Assembly: GCA_964616165.1 (NCBI GenBank)
Contig: CAZTTS010000014.1
Location: forward strand, 1-25,213
Direction of reading: 5' to 3'
DNA: 25,213 bases
Source of the DNA: CAZCCM01 sp964616165
Lineage (GTDB): Bacteria; Bacillota; Clostridia; TANB77; CAG-508
How positions within the stretch are numbered: position 1 is the first letter of the stretch; each line of letters opens with the position of its first letter. Position numbers and translations under genes: made by a program. Below, one piece after another: positions 6,928 to 15,204 of this stretch. A model generated the notes under the pieces. The model searched no databases, was not told where the DNA came from, and worked only from the letters and a program-made list of their open reading frames with translations.

Positions 6928-8724
6928 CTATTTCATTATTTTCAAATTCTTTAAATTTCGAATAAATGTTGAATAAACTTTTTCATTAATTGCTTTTAAA
7001 TTTGCCTTTAGTCTTTCTTCAGTGCCTGATGTTATTACAATATTATTCATTGGAGTATCTATTTTAACTTCATCTTTTTCTTTAATTACAATATCAGCTT
7101 TTATTAATATTTCTATTTGATTAGAATTATATATAATATTAAAATTCATTGCAGATGTATTGTTTATTGGCCTATCAAAGCTTAAACTAGCCTTTAGTTC
7201 CATCTTTTTAGTATATAGCGATTCATCTGCTTCTAATAATTCAATATCTTCCATAAAATATATATCTTGTGTTTCATCTCTATTGTTTGGTGGAACAATT
7301 GTATTTGTGTCTTGGTTTCCATCCTGATTTTCATTTTCATTACTAACTGGCGTATCTGGACTTTCTTCATCTTCAGCATCAGAGTTAGTATTAGGAGAAA
7401 TAGGATCTGTTATAATTAAATCAGTAGAAAAAGAATTTCTTTCTCCTTGAATTGTGTTTGCTCTTCCGTCTTGTATTTCTTTTTCCTTTTCGTCATCTAT
7501 TTCTTTAACTGGACTTTCTTCTAAATCTAAAATACTAGGAATTGGTATTTTTCCATCAATATCTATTTTTGAATAGATCTTACTATTGTCTTTAGTTATT
7601 GTCATTTTAAGTTTTAATTCATCATTAGATATTATAATTTCATTTGTATTTTTTTCACTAACTAATTCTACTTCAAATGCTAATTTATCTTCCTTAGCTT
7701 CTTCAAGTTTTACAAATTCTATTTTTACTAAATTATTTTTTATGCTATACATATTTATATGTAATTCTTGTTTAGAGTTTATCCCAATCATTTGTTTAAA
7801 ATAATTAATAACTCCATCTATCATTTCATCTGTTTTACCAACTAGTGAAGGTAGTTCAATTGATAAATTGTTTGCATCAACTTTACTTAGTGTTTTTAGT
7901 CTTTCAATTAAATTTGTATATTGTTGATAATTTAATTTAATTGTATATGTTTCTGCACTTAAACTATTATTCCTATAATTTACTTTAACATTTCTTTGTA
8001 TTTGGAAATTTTCATCTGTCAATATTTGTAATGCTTCTGGTAATGATTTAGTTATTGAGTTTAATATTCCATTTACTTCTTTAATATAGTTTCTATCTAA
8101 AGATATCTCTGTAAGGTCCTCTATAGAAGATGATATATCATTATCTAATCCGTATTCTTTTACTAATATAGATTTTAACTTGTTTTTTTCTATTCCAATA
8201 TGTTCTTTAAAAAACTCTTTACCATATAATCGAATTTCATCTTCTACATCTTGAATTTGAAAATCTATAACAGTATCCTCTTTATGTTTTAAAGCAACAT
8301 CTGTTTGAAGATGATTGTTTTCTCTATCTACCTTACCAACAAAGTTTACTTTAAAATCTTTAATATTAACATCTTCATTTTGTGTTAAATCTTTAATAGC
8401 ATTATTTAAATCATGACTATTTGCTTCTAATCCAAGATTAAATTCATAAGAATTTGCATTTATATTATCAAAGTATTCTGATAATCCTTCAATATCAGTA
8501 TATTTATTTAGATCAATATTTTTTGCAATTTCTATAATATCTAGTTTTGCATCTCTATTTCTTATTTCTGTTAAATAATAGAAAACACCATATGCACTTC
8601 CTGATAATAATATAATTATTAATATAACTACTAAGATTGTTTTAAAAACTTTTTTAAAATCCTTCTTTTTCTTATCTTGGAATAATGCTCCTTGTTTATT
8701 TGTTTCTTCAAATAATCCTTCCAT
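6928..8724 (-). CDS. Membrane-anchored protein of unknown function, 598 aa
   Basis: I do not recognise this family. The N-terminus is cytoplasmic and basic (about 1-27), followed by one strong membrane helix at about 28-50. The rest, about 550 residues, should be outside the membrane. It has long alternating hydrophilic strands and helices (about 55-390), an acidic Asn/Asp/Glu-rich linker (about 395-485), and a second folded part (about 490-598) with FDRPINNTSAMNFNIIYNSN and a conserved-looking PMNNIVITSGTEE stretch. No Cys cluster or obvious catalytic motif is visible. The pattern suggests a lipid- or envelope-associated binding protein, but that is only inference. The RBS GAGGTG lies 4-5 nt before the ATG. 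It sits between an 870-aa unknown gene (23-nt gap) and the SigH-like gene (7-nt gap), so all three are probably co-translated; it could be a membrane partner or sensor of the sigma factor. Confidence 0.75.
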   Translation of the reverse strand: MEGLFEETNKQGALFQDKKKKDFKKVFKTILVVILIIILLSGSAYGVFYYLTEIRNRDAKLDIIEIAKNIDLNKYTDIEGLSEYFDNINANSYEFNLGLEANSHDLNNAIKDLTQNEDVNIKDFKVNFVGKVDRENNHLQTDVALKHKEDTVIDFQIQDVEDEIRLYGKEFFKEHIGIEKNKLKSILVKEYGLDNDISSSIEDLTEISLDRNYIKEVNGILNSITKSLPEALQILTDENFQIQRNVKVNYRNNSLSAETYTIKLNYQQYTNLIERLKTLSKVDANNLSIELPSLVGKTDEMIDGVINYFKQMIGINSKQELHINMYSIKNNLVKIEFVKLEEAKEDKLAFEVELVSEKNTNEIIISNDELKLKMTITKDNSKIYSKIDIDGKIPIPSILDLEESPVKEIDDEKEKEIQDGRANTIQGERNSFSTDLIITDPISPNTNSDAEDEESPDTPVSNENENQDGNQDTNTIVPPNNRDETQDIYFMEDIELLEADESLYTKKMELKASLSFDRPINNTSAMNFNIIYNSNQIEILIKADIVIKEKDEVKIDTPMNNIVITSGTEERLKANLKAINEKVYSTFIRNLKNLKIMK

Positions 8725-8747
8725 CTTTCACCTCATCTGTATTTATA

Positions 8748-11360
8748 TTATTTTGTTATAATATCATACTCTATAACATTAACATTTTTAAATACTTTCT
8801 CACTTGTATAATTATTAAAATATTTATTTATAACTATTTTTTCTCTTTTCTTTTCTTCTAGTTTGAATTTACTTAAATCTAATAATACTTTTTTGCCTTT
8901 ATCCATACCTAAAGGCAGGGTGTCATTTTGATTCTCATAATAGATAATATTTGTATAAAAAACTACAGAAGAATCTTTTGGTAGATTAATTTTAATTAAA
9001 TTTAAATTGCTTCCTACTCCTTTATATTCAGTTAATTCTTCTTCTACATCAATATTAAATATTTCTAATTTATTAGGTCCTAATTTTTCTATACTTGGTA
9101 TTGCCTTATATATAGGTAGTTCAATATTTGTTTTAATCTTTAACATTGCTTCATCTATATATTTAGAATTTTCTGTTAATTTTTCTAAAAATTTAAATTT
9201 ATCCATATTTTGATTTATACCTATAATTTTAAATTTATCTCTATCTAATTCTCTAAACTCATTTGTTTTTAAATATCTAGTTTTTATACTTGACTTAACT
9301 GTTCCGAATACATCAAATACTTCTCCAACATATTTACTCTCATCTTTATATTCTTTCTTTAAATCTTCTAAAAATGCCATCATTGCATATTCATCAATAT
9401 CTTTTAGTTTCAACATATTAATATATTCAATAAAACCTATATCTAACAAGAAAACAGCATTTAATTCTTCTTTAGATAATTTTCTTCTTTGAATTTCATC
9501 CATATATTCAGCAGTTGCATCTGTATCCATATCAAAGTTAAACACTCTATCTTTAGGTATTTCTACTTCTTTTTTTGTTTCATCACTTTCTCCTGCAAGT
9601 CCTGCTTCTTCTAATGTAAGTTTTTTATCTTTATTAGCAAATTTCCAAAATTCAAATATAGATTTTTTATGGAAATCAATTTCTTCTAAATATGTTTCTG
9701 CATTTGATAATTTATTATTAATATTTAATAATGCAAGCTTTATTCCTCTTATATCTAAAACAAGTTCTGATACTTTTCTATTTAGTTTTTCATATAGCGA
9801 ATGTACAAAGATAAAGTCATCTATTGTATAAAATTCTTTTTTCTCTAATGCTCTTACTGTGTCAATAACTGTATAATCAACTTCTACTTCTTTTCTGTCT
9901 GCTTCTATCTTTTCTTTTATTTCTTTGATCTGATTTTTATTCATATCAGTTTTTGTAACTCTACTGCTTTTCTTAAAGAAATATTTTACTTTTTTAGTAA
10001 AAGAAGTTTTACATTCTAAATATTGAACTATTTCTTTTTGCTTGTCTTTATATAGCTGTTCTTTTTTCAACATGTCATCTTTTAACATATTTATTTTTAC
10101 TGTTTTAGATTTATTCTCATTATTTAATACTTCTATTTCTTTTAATATTTCATTGTATTTTTTAAATATTAAATCCGGAATATCATCAAATCCTATTTCC
10201 ATTCCATCATATGTTAATTGTAATTCAAAATTTCTTTTAATTTCTGGTTTAAAACCAAAATAGTTGTCTGTTGCTGTTTCTAGCATAAATAATGCTTTAA
10301 TATGTTTATATATTTTAATTGCATCTTCTTTACTTCTTATTATAAATTTATAGTCTGATTCTACTCTATCATATACTTTTGTCTCACCCTTTATAATTAA
10401 AGAATAATTGTTTTTCATATCATAATATTCATATGTTATTGGCCATTTCTTTGTAAAATACCATAGATAGTTTTCTATTTCTAATAATTCATTTGGAACA
10501 ATATATTTTTCAGACATTGATACATAGTTAATTGGTGCATAAATATATCTATTTGTTTCCGCTATCTCTTCATTCTTATTTTCTGTATTACTAGCTTGAT
10601 CATTCTCATTCGCATTATCATTCTCATTGTAATTATGATTATCATCATTATTTCTACTATTCTCTTCATTGTTATTTATAGTATTGTTTTCATTACTTTC
10701 TTCATTAAAAGCTCTATCTTCTTCATCAAAGTATTCTTCAAATTCTTTTTTCTCTTCTACAATATGTGCTTCATCTTTTTCTTCTTTAACTATATGCTCT
10801 TCTACTATGTTTCCTTCTACTACTTCATCTAATCTATCTATTCTATCTATTTCAATCTTCTTTTTTATAATATAGAAAAGTTCTCCAAAGTCTCCTTCTT
10901 TTGTACAAACAAGCATAAAGTATTTCTTTGTTTTATCATCATAGTATATATTCCACATATGTGATCTATCATATCTAATATCAAAAGGTATATTTTCTAT
11001 ATATCTTTTTTGTTCTTCTTCTATATCTTTTATTTGTTCTTCTCTAAAATATTTAAACATATTAATAAATTCTAAATATCTAGCATAGTCTTCTGGATTC
11101 TCGGTCTTAGAGTCAAGATATCTAGAAATAGGAAGTGCATCATTATATCTAGTTTTTAAATCATCACTCTTATTATGTGGTGTTAATAATATTTCTATAT
11201 CTTCAATAGGTATATATTTATATACTTTTAAATCTTTATCATCTTTTAATCTTGATATAGTAAATTCTAAAGGAAAAGATTTTATTAAAGACTCAGATAT
11301 ATTATCTAAATCCAATCCCAAATATTCTAATTTACTTTTAATTTCATCTTTAACTACCAT
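8748..11360 (-). CDS. Large soluble protein of unknown function with low-complexity insert and coiled coil, 870 aa
   Basis: I do not recognise this family. There is no signal peptide or membrane helix. An N-terminal domain (about 1-185) includes SHMWNIYYDDKTKKYFMLV...GELFYIIKKKIE, which looks like a folded binding domain. Residues about 190-270 are disordered, Glu-rich then Asn/Asp-rich (NNDDNHNYNENDNANEND). A second domain (about 275-390) partly echoes the first (YLWYF, YSLIIKG, IYKHIKALFMLE). A long coiled coil follows at about 400-590 (KYNEILKEIEVLNNENKSK..., KKEQLYKDKQKEI), then a C-terminal domain from about 620 with several beta-rich stretches. The arrangement suggests a large structural or scaffold protein acting in the cytoplasm. 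The RBS AAGGATG overlaps the end of holA (9-nt gap). Placement between holA and a membrane protein plus sigma factor gives no clear role. Confidence 0.75.
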   Translation of the reverse strand: MVVKDEIKSKLEYLGLDLDNISESLIKSFPLEFTISRLKDDKDLKVYKYIPIEDIEILLTPHNKSDDLKTRYNDALPISRYLDSKTENPEDYARYLEFINMFKYFREEQIKDIEEEQKRYIENIPFDIRYDRSHMWNIYYDDKTKKYFMLVCTKEGDFGELFYIIKKKIEIDRIDRLDEVVEGNIVEEHIVKEEKDEAHIVEEKKEFEEYFDEEDRAFNEESNENNTINNNEENSRNNDDNHNYNENDNANENDQASNTENKNEEIAETNRYIYAPINYVSMSEKYIVPNELLEIENYLWYFTKKWPITYEYYDMKNNYSLIIKGETKVYDRVESDYKFIIRSKEDAIKIYKHIKALFMLETATDNYFGFKPEIKRNFELQLTYDGMEIGFDDIPDLIFKKYNEILKEIEVLNNENKSKTVKINMLKDDMLKKEQLYKDKQKEIVQYLECKTSFTKKVKYFFKKSSRVTKTDMNKNQIKEIKEKIEADRKEVEVDYTVIDTVRALEKKEFYTIDDFIFVHSLYEKLNRKVSELVLDIRGIKLALLNINNKLSNAETYLEEIDFHKKSIFEFWKFANKDKKLTLEEAGLAGESDETKKEVEIPKDRVFNFDMDTDATAEYMDEIQRRKLSKEELNAVFLLDIGFIEYINMLKLKDIDEYAMMAFLEDLKKEYKDESKYVGEVFDVFGTVKSSIKTRYLKTNEFRELDRDKFKIIGINQNMDKFKFLEKLTENSKYIDEAMLKIKTNIELPIYKAIPSIEKLGPNKLEIFNIDVEEELTEYKGVGSNLNLIKINLPKDSSVVFYTNIIYYENQNDTLPLGMDKGKKVLLDLSKFKLEEKKREKIVINKYFNNYTSEKVFKNVNVIEYDIITK
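10560..10700 (-). repeat. Hexamer-periodic low-complexity tract inside the 870-aa gene
   Basis: On the plus strand, six-base units of the form CATTNT recur (CATTCT, CATTCG, CATTAT, CATTCT, CATTGT...), giving alternating Asn with Asp/Glu in the protein (about residues 220-267). It is in frame and is a likely site of length variation between strains. Confidence 0.7.
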
Positions 11361-11369
11361 ATTTCATCC

Positions 11370-12404
11370 TTATTTTAATAATGCTTTTATTGCAAGTTCT
11401 GCATTTATTTCACCATTTTTTGATAATTTATCTATTTCCATAATTTCAAACATAATTTCTTCTACTTTTTTCTTGCCTACTCTCCTAATATATTGTTGGA
11501 ATTTAGGAAGTAAGAAAGATTGATTTGCTGATAATATCTTTGCCGGATTCTCTCCATCTTCTTCTGCAAGAGCAATTAAATACATTCTTTTGTATACATT
11601 GTATATATATCCTAGAATAATATATATATCTACTCCTCTATATATCTGTTCATCTATTAAGTCTACAATTTTTCTATGATTACTTGCTAATATATTATTA
11701 CTAATTTCATAAATCATAGAATCAAGTGACTTTGTACTTGTCTCATCTATATCACTTTTTTCTATTCTATCTTTGTCATATGTGTAAAAAAACAATTTAT
11801 TTAAATCATTTAATAATGTATATAGATCTCTACCTATTTCTTCAACCATATAGTTTAAGTCAAATTTAGATATTTTTATATCTTTATTATATGCTTCATT
11901 TAGTTCTTTTAAATGTTCTTCTAAGATTTTTATAATTTGTTGATTGTCTTGTTTAGTAAGAGCATTATATTTAAATATTTTTCCATGCTTTTTTATATAG
12001 CTCATTAGATCATTAGTATTGATATCATATTCTACAAAAACAAGGTCAACTGTTTTTAATATATTCTTATTATCTTTTAAATATTCTAATATTTTTGATG
12101 TTTCTGTATTTTCTGTTTTGCTAGTTTCAATGTCTTCTGTTTTAGAACTTGCTTTAGAATAATTTGTGCTAGTTTTACCTTTATCAAAAAAGCCACTTTC
12201 TCTAACTATAATAAATTTTTTTTCATATCCAAAAGGCGGTATTTCTATTTCATCAATTAATTCATCTGCTGAATCTAAATTGTTTAGTATTATATAGTTT
12301 AGGCCTAAAGATAGCGGAGCATTAGAACTTTCATATTCAAATTTAACTTCTTCAAGCTTTCTATTAACTAAATATCTTTCTTCACCATAGATTAAATAAA
12401 TCAT
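11370..12404 (-). CDS. holA: DNA polymerase III subunit delta
   Basis: HolA is the delta subunit of the clamp loader and opens the beta sliding clamp. The 344-aa length matches the family. The N-terminus MIYLIYGEERYLVNRKLEEV is the family's typical opening (LY-GE-x-YL). IPPFGYEKKFIIV at about 55-67 matches the usual segment where the delta subunit contacts other loader parts. The C-terminal helical collar part includes DLYTLLNDLNKLFFY (about 185-200) and GYIYNVYKRMYLI. An odd Thr/Ser/Lys-rich insertion at about residues 74-104, with repeated TETSK/TEDIETSK units, lies in the usual loop before LEYLKDN. The start ATG has an AAAGGGAG site at about 6 nt. It follows ruvC after a 125-nt A-rich spacer and precedes the 870-aa gene by 9 nt. 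Confidence 0.92.
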   Translation of the reverse strand: MIYLIYGEERYLVNRKLEEVKFEYESSNAPLSLGLNYIILNNLDSADELIDEIEIPPFGYEKKFIIVRESGFFDKGKTSTNYSKASSKTEDIETSKTENTETSKILEYLKDNKNILKTVDLVFVEYDINTNDLMSYIKKHGKIFKYNALTKQDNQQIIKILEEHLKELNEAYNKDIKISKFDLNYMVEEIGRDLYTLLNDLNKLFFYTYDKDRIEKSDIDETSTKSLDSMIYEISNNILASNHRKIVDLIDEQIYRGVDIYIILGYIYNVYKRMYLIALAEEDGENPAKILSANQSFLLPKFQQYIRRVGKKKVEEIMFEIMEIDKLSKNGEINAELAIKALLK

Positions 12405-12478
12405 GTGCTCCCTTTATTCTGCTTTTATTTTTATTTTGTTTTTAGTTTTTTAACTTTTGCTTTTGTTTTTATCTTTTT

Positions 12479-12523
12479 TAATTTATTCTTTCTTAATTTA
12501 TTCTTTTTTAATTTATTCTTTTT
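12479..12523. repeat. Three 15-bp tandem repeats in the ruvC-holA spacer
   Basis: TAATTTATTCTTTCT at 12479-12493 is followed by two exact copies of TAATTTATTCTTTTT at 12494-12508 and 12509-12523. On the mRNA strand the spacer is A-rich and nearly free of C and G, so it would be unstructured. No terminator is seen in it. Confidence 0.85.
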
Positions 12524-12529
12524 TGTTTT

Positions 12530-13021
12530 TTATCTTAAATTATTAAGTAAACTTCCTGATGAATGTGCATGACATACTGCTATAGCCATTGCATCTGTAA
12601 CATCGTCTAGTTTAGGTATTGTTTTTAAATTTAGTATATTTTGTAGCATTTGTTGTACTTGTTTCTTTTCTGCTCTACCATAACCTGTTACAGCTTGTTT
12701 TACTTGAAGTGGAGTATATTCACCTATATTTAAATTTTCTTGTTTTAGTTTTAGTAATATAACTCCTCTTGCTTCTGCAACTTCAATTGCTGTTTTAGTA
12801 TTTTTATTAAAATATAATGTTTCTACGGCTGCATCTGTGGGTTTATATTCTTCAATAATTTTATCTAATTCTTCATATATTGTGCATAGTCTTGTATTAA
12901 AGTCTGAATTAGCTTTGGTTTGAATTGAATCAGCTATAATTAATTTAAAACTATTATTCTTATATTCTATTATTGAATACCCAACTATTCCAAAGCCAGG
13001 ATCAATTCCTAATATTCTCAT
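12530..13021 (-). CDS. ruvC: Crossover junction endodeoxyribonuclease RuvC
   Basis: RuvC resolves Holliday junctions made in recombination by symmetric nicking in a dimer. The 163-aa protein starts MRILGIDPGFGIVGYSI with catalytic Asp7. Glu67 lies in DAAVETLYF, and Asp140 and Asp143 lie in LDDVTDAMAIAVCH, completing the RNase H-fold active site of four acidic residues. VTGYGRAEKKQV is the usual DNA-binding stretch. Length is normal (about 160-170). The RBS AAAAGGAAA precedes ATG 13019-13021, 35 nt after the debranching enzyme stop. The usual partners ruvA and ruvB are not in this window, so this locus separates the nuclease from its branch migration motor. Confidence 0.96.
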   Translation of the reverse strand: MRILGIDPGFGIVGYSIIEYKNNSFKLIIADSIQTKANSDFNTRLCTIYEELDKIIEEYKPTDAAVETLYFNKNTKTAIEVAEARGVILLKLKQENLNIGEYTPLQVKQAVTGYGRAEKKQVQQMLQNILNLKTIPKLDDVTDAMAIAVCHAHSSGSLLNNLR

Positions 13022-13056
13022 TATTTCCTTTTAGTTTTTTCTTTTATTTTTTATCT

Positions 13057-15099
13057 TTAATTACCAGTAACTATTCTAATGATTGCAGCAATACTCCAAG
13101 CTTGGAATGGTGCTCCTTTTGCGTAGAATGGGAATACTGAGTCAGTTAGTTCAGAGACTCCTTGCATTCCTGGTTTAATATATAGTTCTTTTGAATACAT
13201 TTTGGTAATACCTTTAATATATTCTTCTAATTTTATATTTAGTTCTGGTTGTTCTTTTGCTACATTTTTTAATGCATCATAATATATTTGATTTAACCAT
13301 TGCCAAGATATTCCTTGATGATATGATCTATCTCTTGCTTCAGGACTGCCTTCATAAATTCTAGTATATCCAGGCTCTCCCCTTGCAAGAGATTTAATTG
13401 CAAATTTATTTACTAATTTTTCTTCTACTATATTGATAACCTCTTTAGCTAGTCTTGAATCTAAATCAAGAACTGGGAATGTAGTTGATATTGCAAATAA
13501 TTGATTTGGTCTAATCTTATCATCATGAGTTAAATCTTTTAGACCACCCTTCTTGCTTTCAAATTCACTAGCAAATGATTCTTTGCATTTTCTTGCATAT
13601 TCAACATATTTATTTATATCTTCAGTTATTCCTAATAACTGAGAATATTTAACAAATACAACAAGTGCATTATACCAAAGTGCATTAATTTCTACTGCTT
13701 TTCCATTTCTTGGTGTAATTACTTCTTCCCCTATTTTTGCATCCATCCATGTACTTTGAATATTTTCTCTACCAATAGATAGTAATCCATCTTCATCAAC
13801 AAATATATTATTTCCAAAATAGTCTGTACCTTCTATATATTTATCTAAAATATATTTCATATGTGGATACATTTCTTTTACAAAATCATAGTCTAAATCT
13901 CTATTTGTATAACGAACCAATAGTTCAAAGAATAATAATGAGGCATCTGCTGAATTATAGTATGGTGTGCCTTCATTTTCATTATATGAATTAGCAATTA
14001 AGCCTTCTCTAATATCTTTAGTTAAAAATTTAAATAGTTCTTTTGCTTCTTCTTTTCTGTTAGTTGCAAGAAGTATTCCTTCCATTGCAAGAAGTGAATC
14101 TCTTCCCCAATCAATAAACCAAGGATATCCTGCTATAATACTTGTTAGTCCATGGTGTTTTATAATAAATTTATCAGAGCCTATTATTAAATCTTCAATA
14201 AAATCATTACCACCTGTTCTATATGTTTCTTTTAAGTCTGTATTATTTATTATATTCTTTAATCTATTTTCTTCTGCTTCAAAAGCATTATTTGCTCTTA
14301 TAAATAACTCTTCTTTAAAATTTTCTTTATTATATTTTGCATTATTAGAATTAGTTTCTTCTTCATTTTCTAATGTTGCTGATATTATTATTTCTTTTTT
14401 CTCTCTTGGTGCTATGTATATAATAAAAGAACCTGGAACAGAATGATCTTCTAAATATGGGAAACCTCTTTCTTCTTCTACAGAATATTTCATACCATTA
14501 AACTTATTTTCATGATATGAATCATAGCTTCCTTCTGATACTTCAATCCTTAAAGGAAAATCTTTCTTGTTTTTTATAATATACACAATATTATTATGAC
14601 TTAATTGATGTTCATCAACCCAAACATTTGAATCAACTGTATGAAAATCTCTAAAGTTTAATATTGGTGTTAAAAGCATTCTAGCTTCATGGATTGTATT
14701 ATTATCAATAATGTATTTAATATATATTCTATTCTTATGTCTTTCCATTACTATTTGTTTTAATATATTTACATCTAAATCTGGTAATACATATTCAAAT
14801 TCTGGATAATATTTTTGTTTGAATGCATTGAAATATTCAGTATTATCATCTTTAAAACCATCAAATTCATTATTAGCTAAAGTATATTTTTTATTGTTTA
14901 ATTCTATTGAATCATCAATTTTAGATAAAACTACATGTCTTTGTGCTGGAGGACTAAGCGCTGCAACCAAAAGACCATGATACTTCCTCGTATTACATAA
15001 TGAAAGTGATGATGATGAGTATGAACCTGAACCATTGGAAATTAACCACTCTTTTTCATAAGAATTTTTAGGTCCAAGATTTAATTTGAAAACTTCCAT
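13057..15099 (-). CDS. Glycogen debranching enzyme, amylo-alpha-1,6-glucosidase type
   Basis: It hydrolyses alpha-1,6 branch points of glycogen or similar alpha-glucans. The 680-aa protein has a GDE N-terminal domain (about 1-210) with the family opening NGSGSYSSSSLSL-NTRKYHGLLVAAL-PP. It also has a C-terminal (alpha/alpha)6 catalytic domain (about 300-675) with GYPWFIDWGRDSLLA near residue 330, NSADASLLFFELL, and EGSPEARDRSYHQGISWQWL near the end. The Asp residues of the FIDWGRD motif and the acidic residue before RDRSYHQG are the expected active-site carboxylates. It matches the archaeal/clostridial single-chain form with no transferase domain. The RBS AAAGGAGAAG fixes the ATG at 15097-15099. 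It follows yvcK by 105 nt of A-rich repeat spacer and precedes ruvC by 35 nt. No other glycogen genes are nearby. Confidence 0.93.
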   Translation of the reverse strand: MEVFKLNLGPKNSYEKEWLISNGSGSYSSSSLSLCNTRKYHGLLVAALSPPAQRHVVLSKIDDSIELNNKKYTLANNEFDGFKDDNTEYFNAFKQKYYPEFEYVLPDLDVNILKQIVMERHKNRIYIKYIIDNNTIHEARMLLTPILNFRDFHTVDSNVWVDEHQLSHNNIVYIIKNKKDFPLRIEVSEGSYDSYHENKFNGMKYSVEEERGFPYLEDHSVPGSFIIYIAPREKKEIIISATLENEEETNSNNAKYNKENFKEELFIRANNAFEAEENRLKNIINNTDLKETYRTGGNDFIEDLIIGSDKFIIKHHGLTSIIAGYPWFIDWGRDSLLAMEGILLATNRKEEAKELFKFLTKDIREGLIANSYNENEGTPYYNSADASLLFFELLVRYTNRDLDYDFVKEMYPHMKYILDKYIEGTDYFGNNIFVDEDGLLSIGRENIQSTWMDAKIGEEVITPRNGKAVEINALWYNALVVFVKYSQLLGITEDINKYVEYARKCKESFASEFESKKGGLKDLTHDDKIRPNQLFAISTTFPVLDLDSRLAKEVINIVEEKLVNKFAIKSLARGEPGYTRIYEGSPEARDRSYHQGISWQWLNQIYYDALKNVAKEQPELNIKLEEYIKGITKMYSKELYIKPGMQGVSELTDSVFPFYAKGAPFQAWSIAAIIRIVTGN

Positions 15100-15135
15100 A
15101 AATCTTCTCCTTTATCGTTTGTATATATATTATTG

Positions 15136-15196
15136 TTTATTATTATTTGTTTTTATTTATTATTATTTGTTTTTATTTTATTTTTATTTGTTTTTA
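15136..15196. repeat. Tandem 20-bp repeats in the yvcK-debranching enzyme spacer
   Basis: A 20-bp unit, TTTATTATTATTTGTTTTTA, occurs exactly at 15136-15155 and 15156-15175; a diverged third copy of 21 bp follows to 15196. On the mRNA strand it is A-rich with almost no G. There is no hairpin, so read-through from yvcK into the debranching enzyme gene is expected. Confidence 0.85.
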
Positions 15197-15204
15197 ATAT
15201 AGTT

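Noticed and set aside
13967..14446. 159-codon plus-strand frame inside the debranching enzyme gene
   Set aside because: It is antisense to a conserved enzyme and its Ser/Leu/Ile-rich composition is what the complement of that coding sequence yields.
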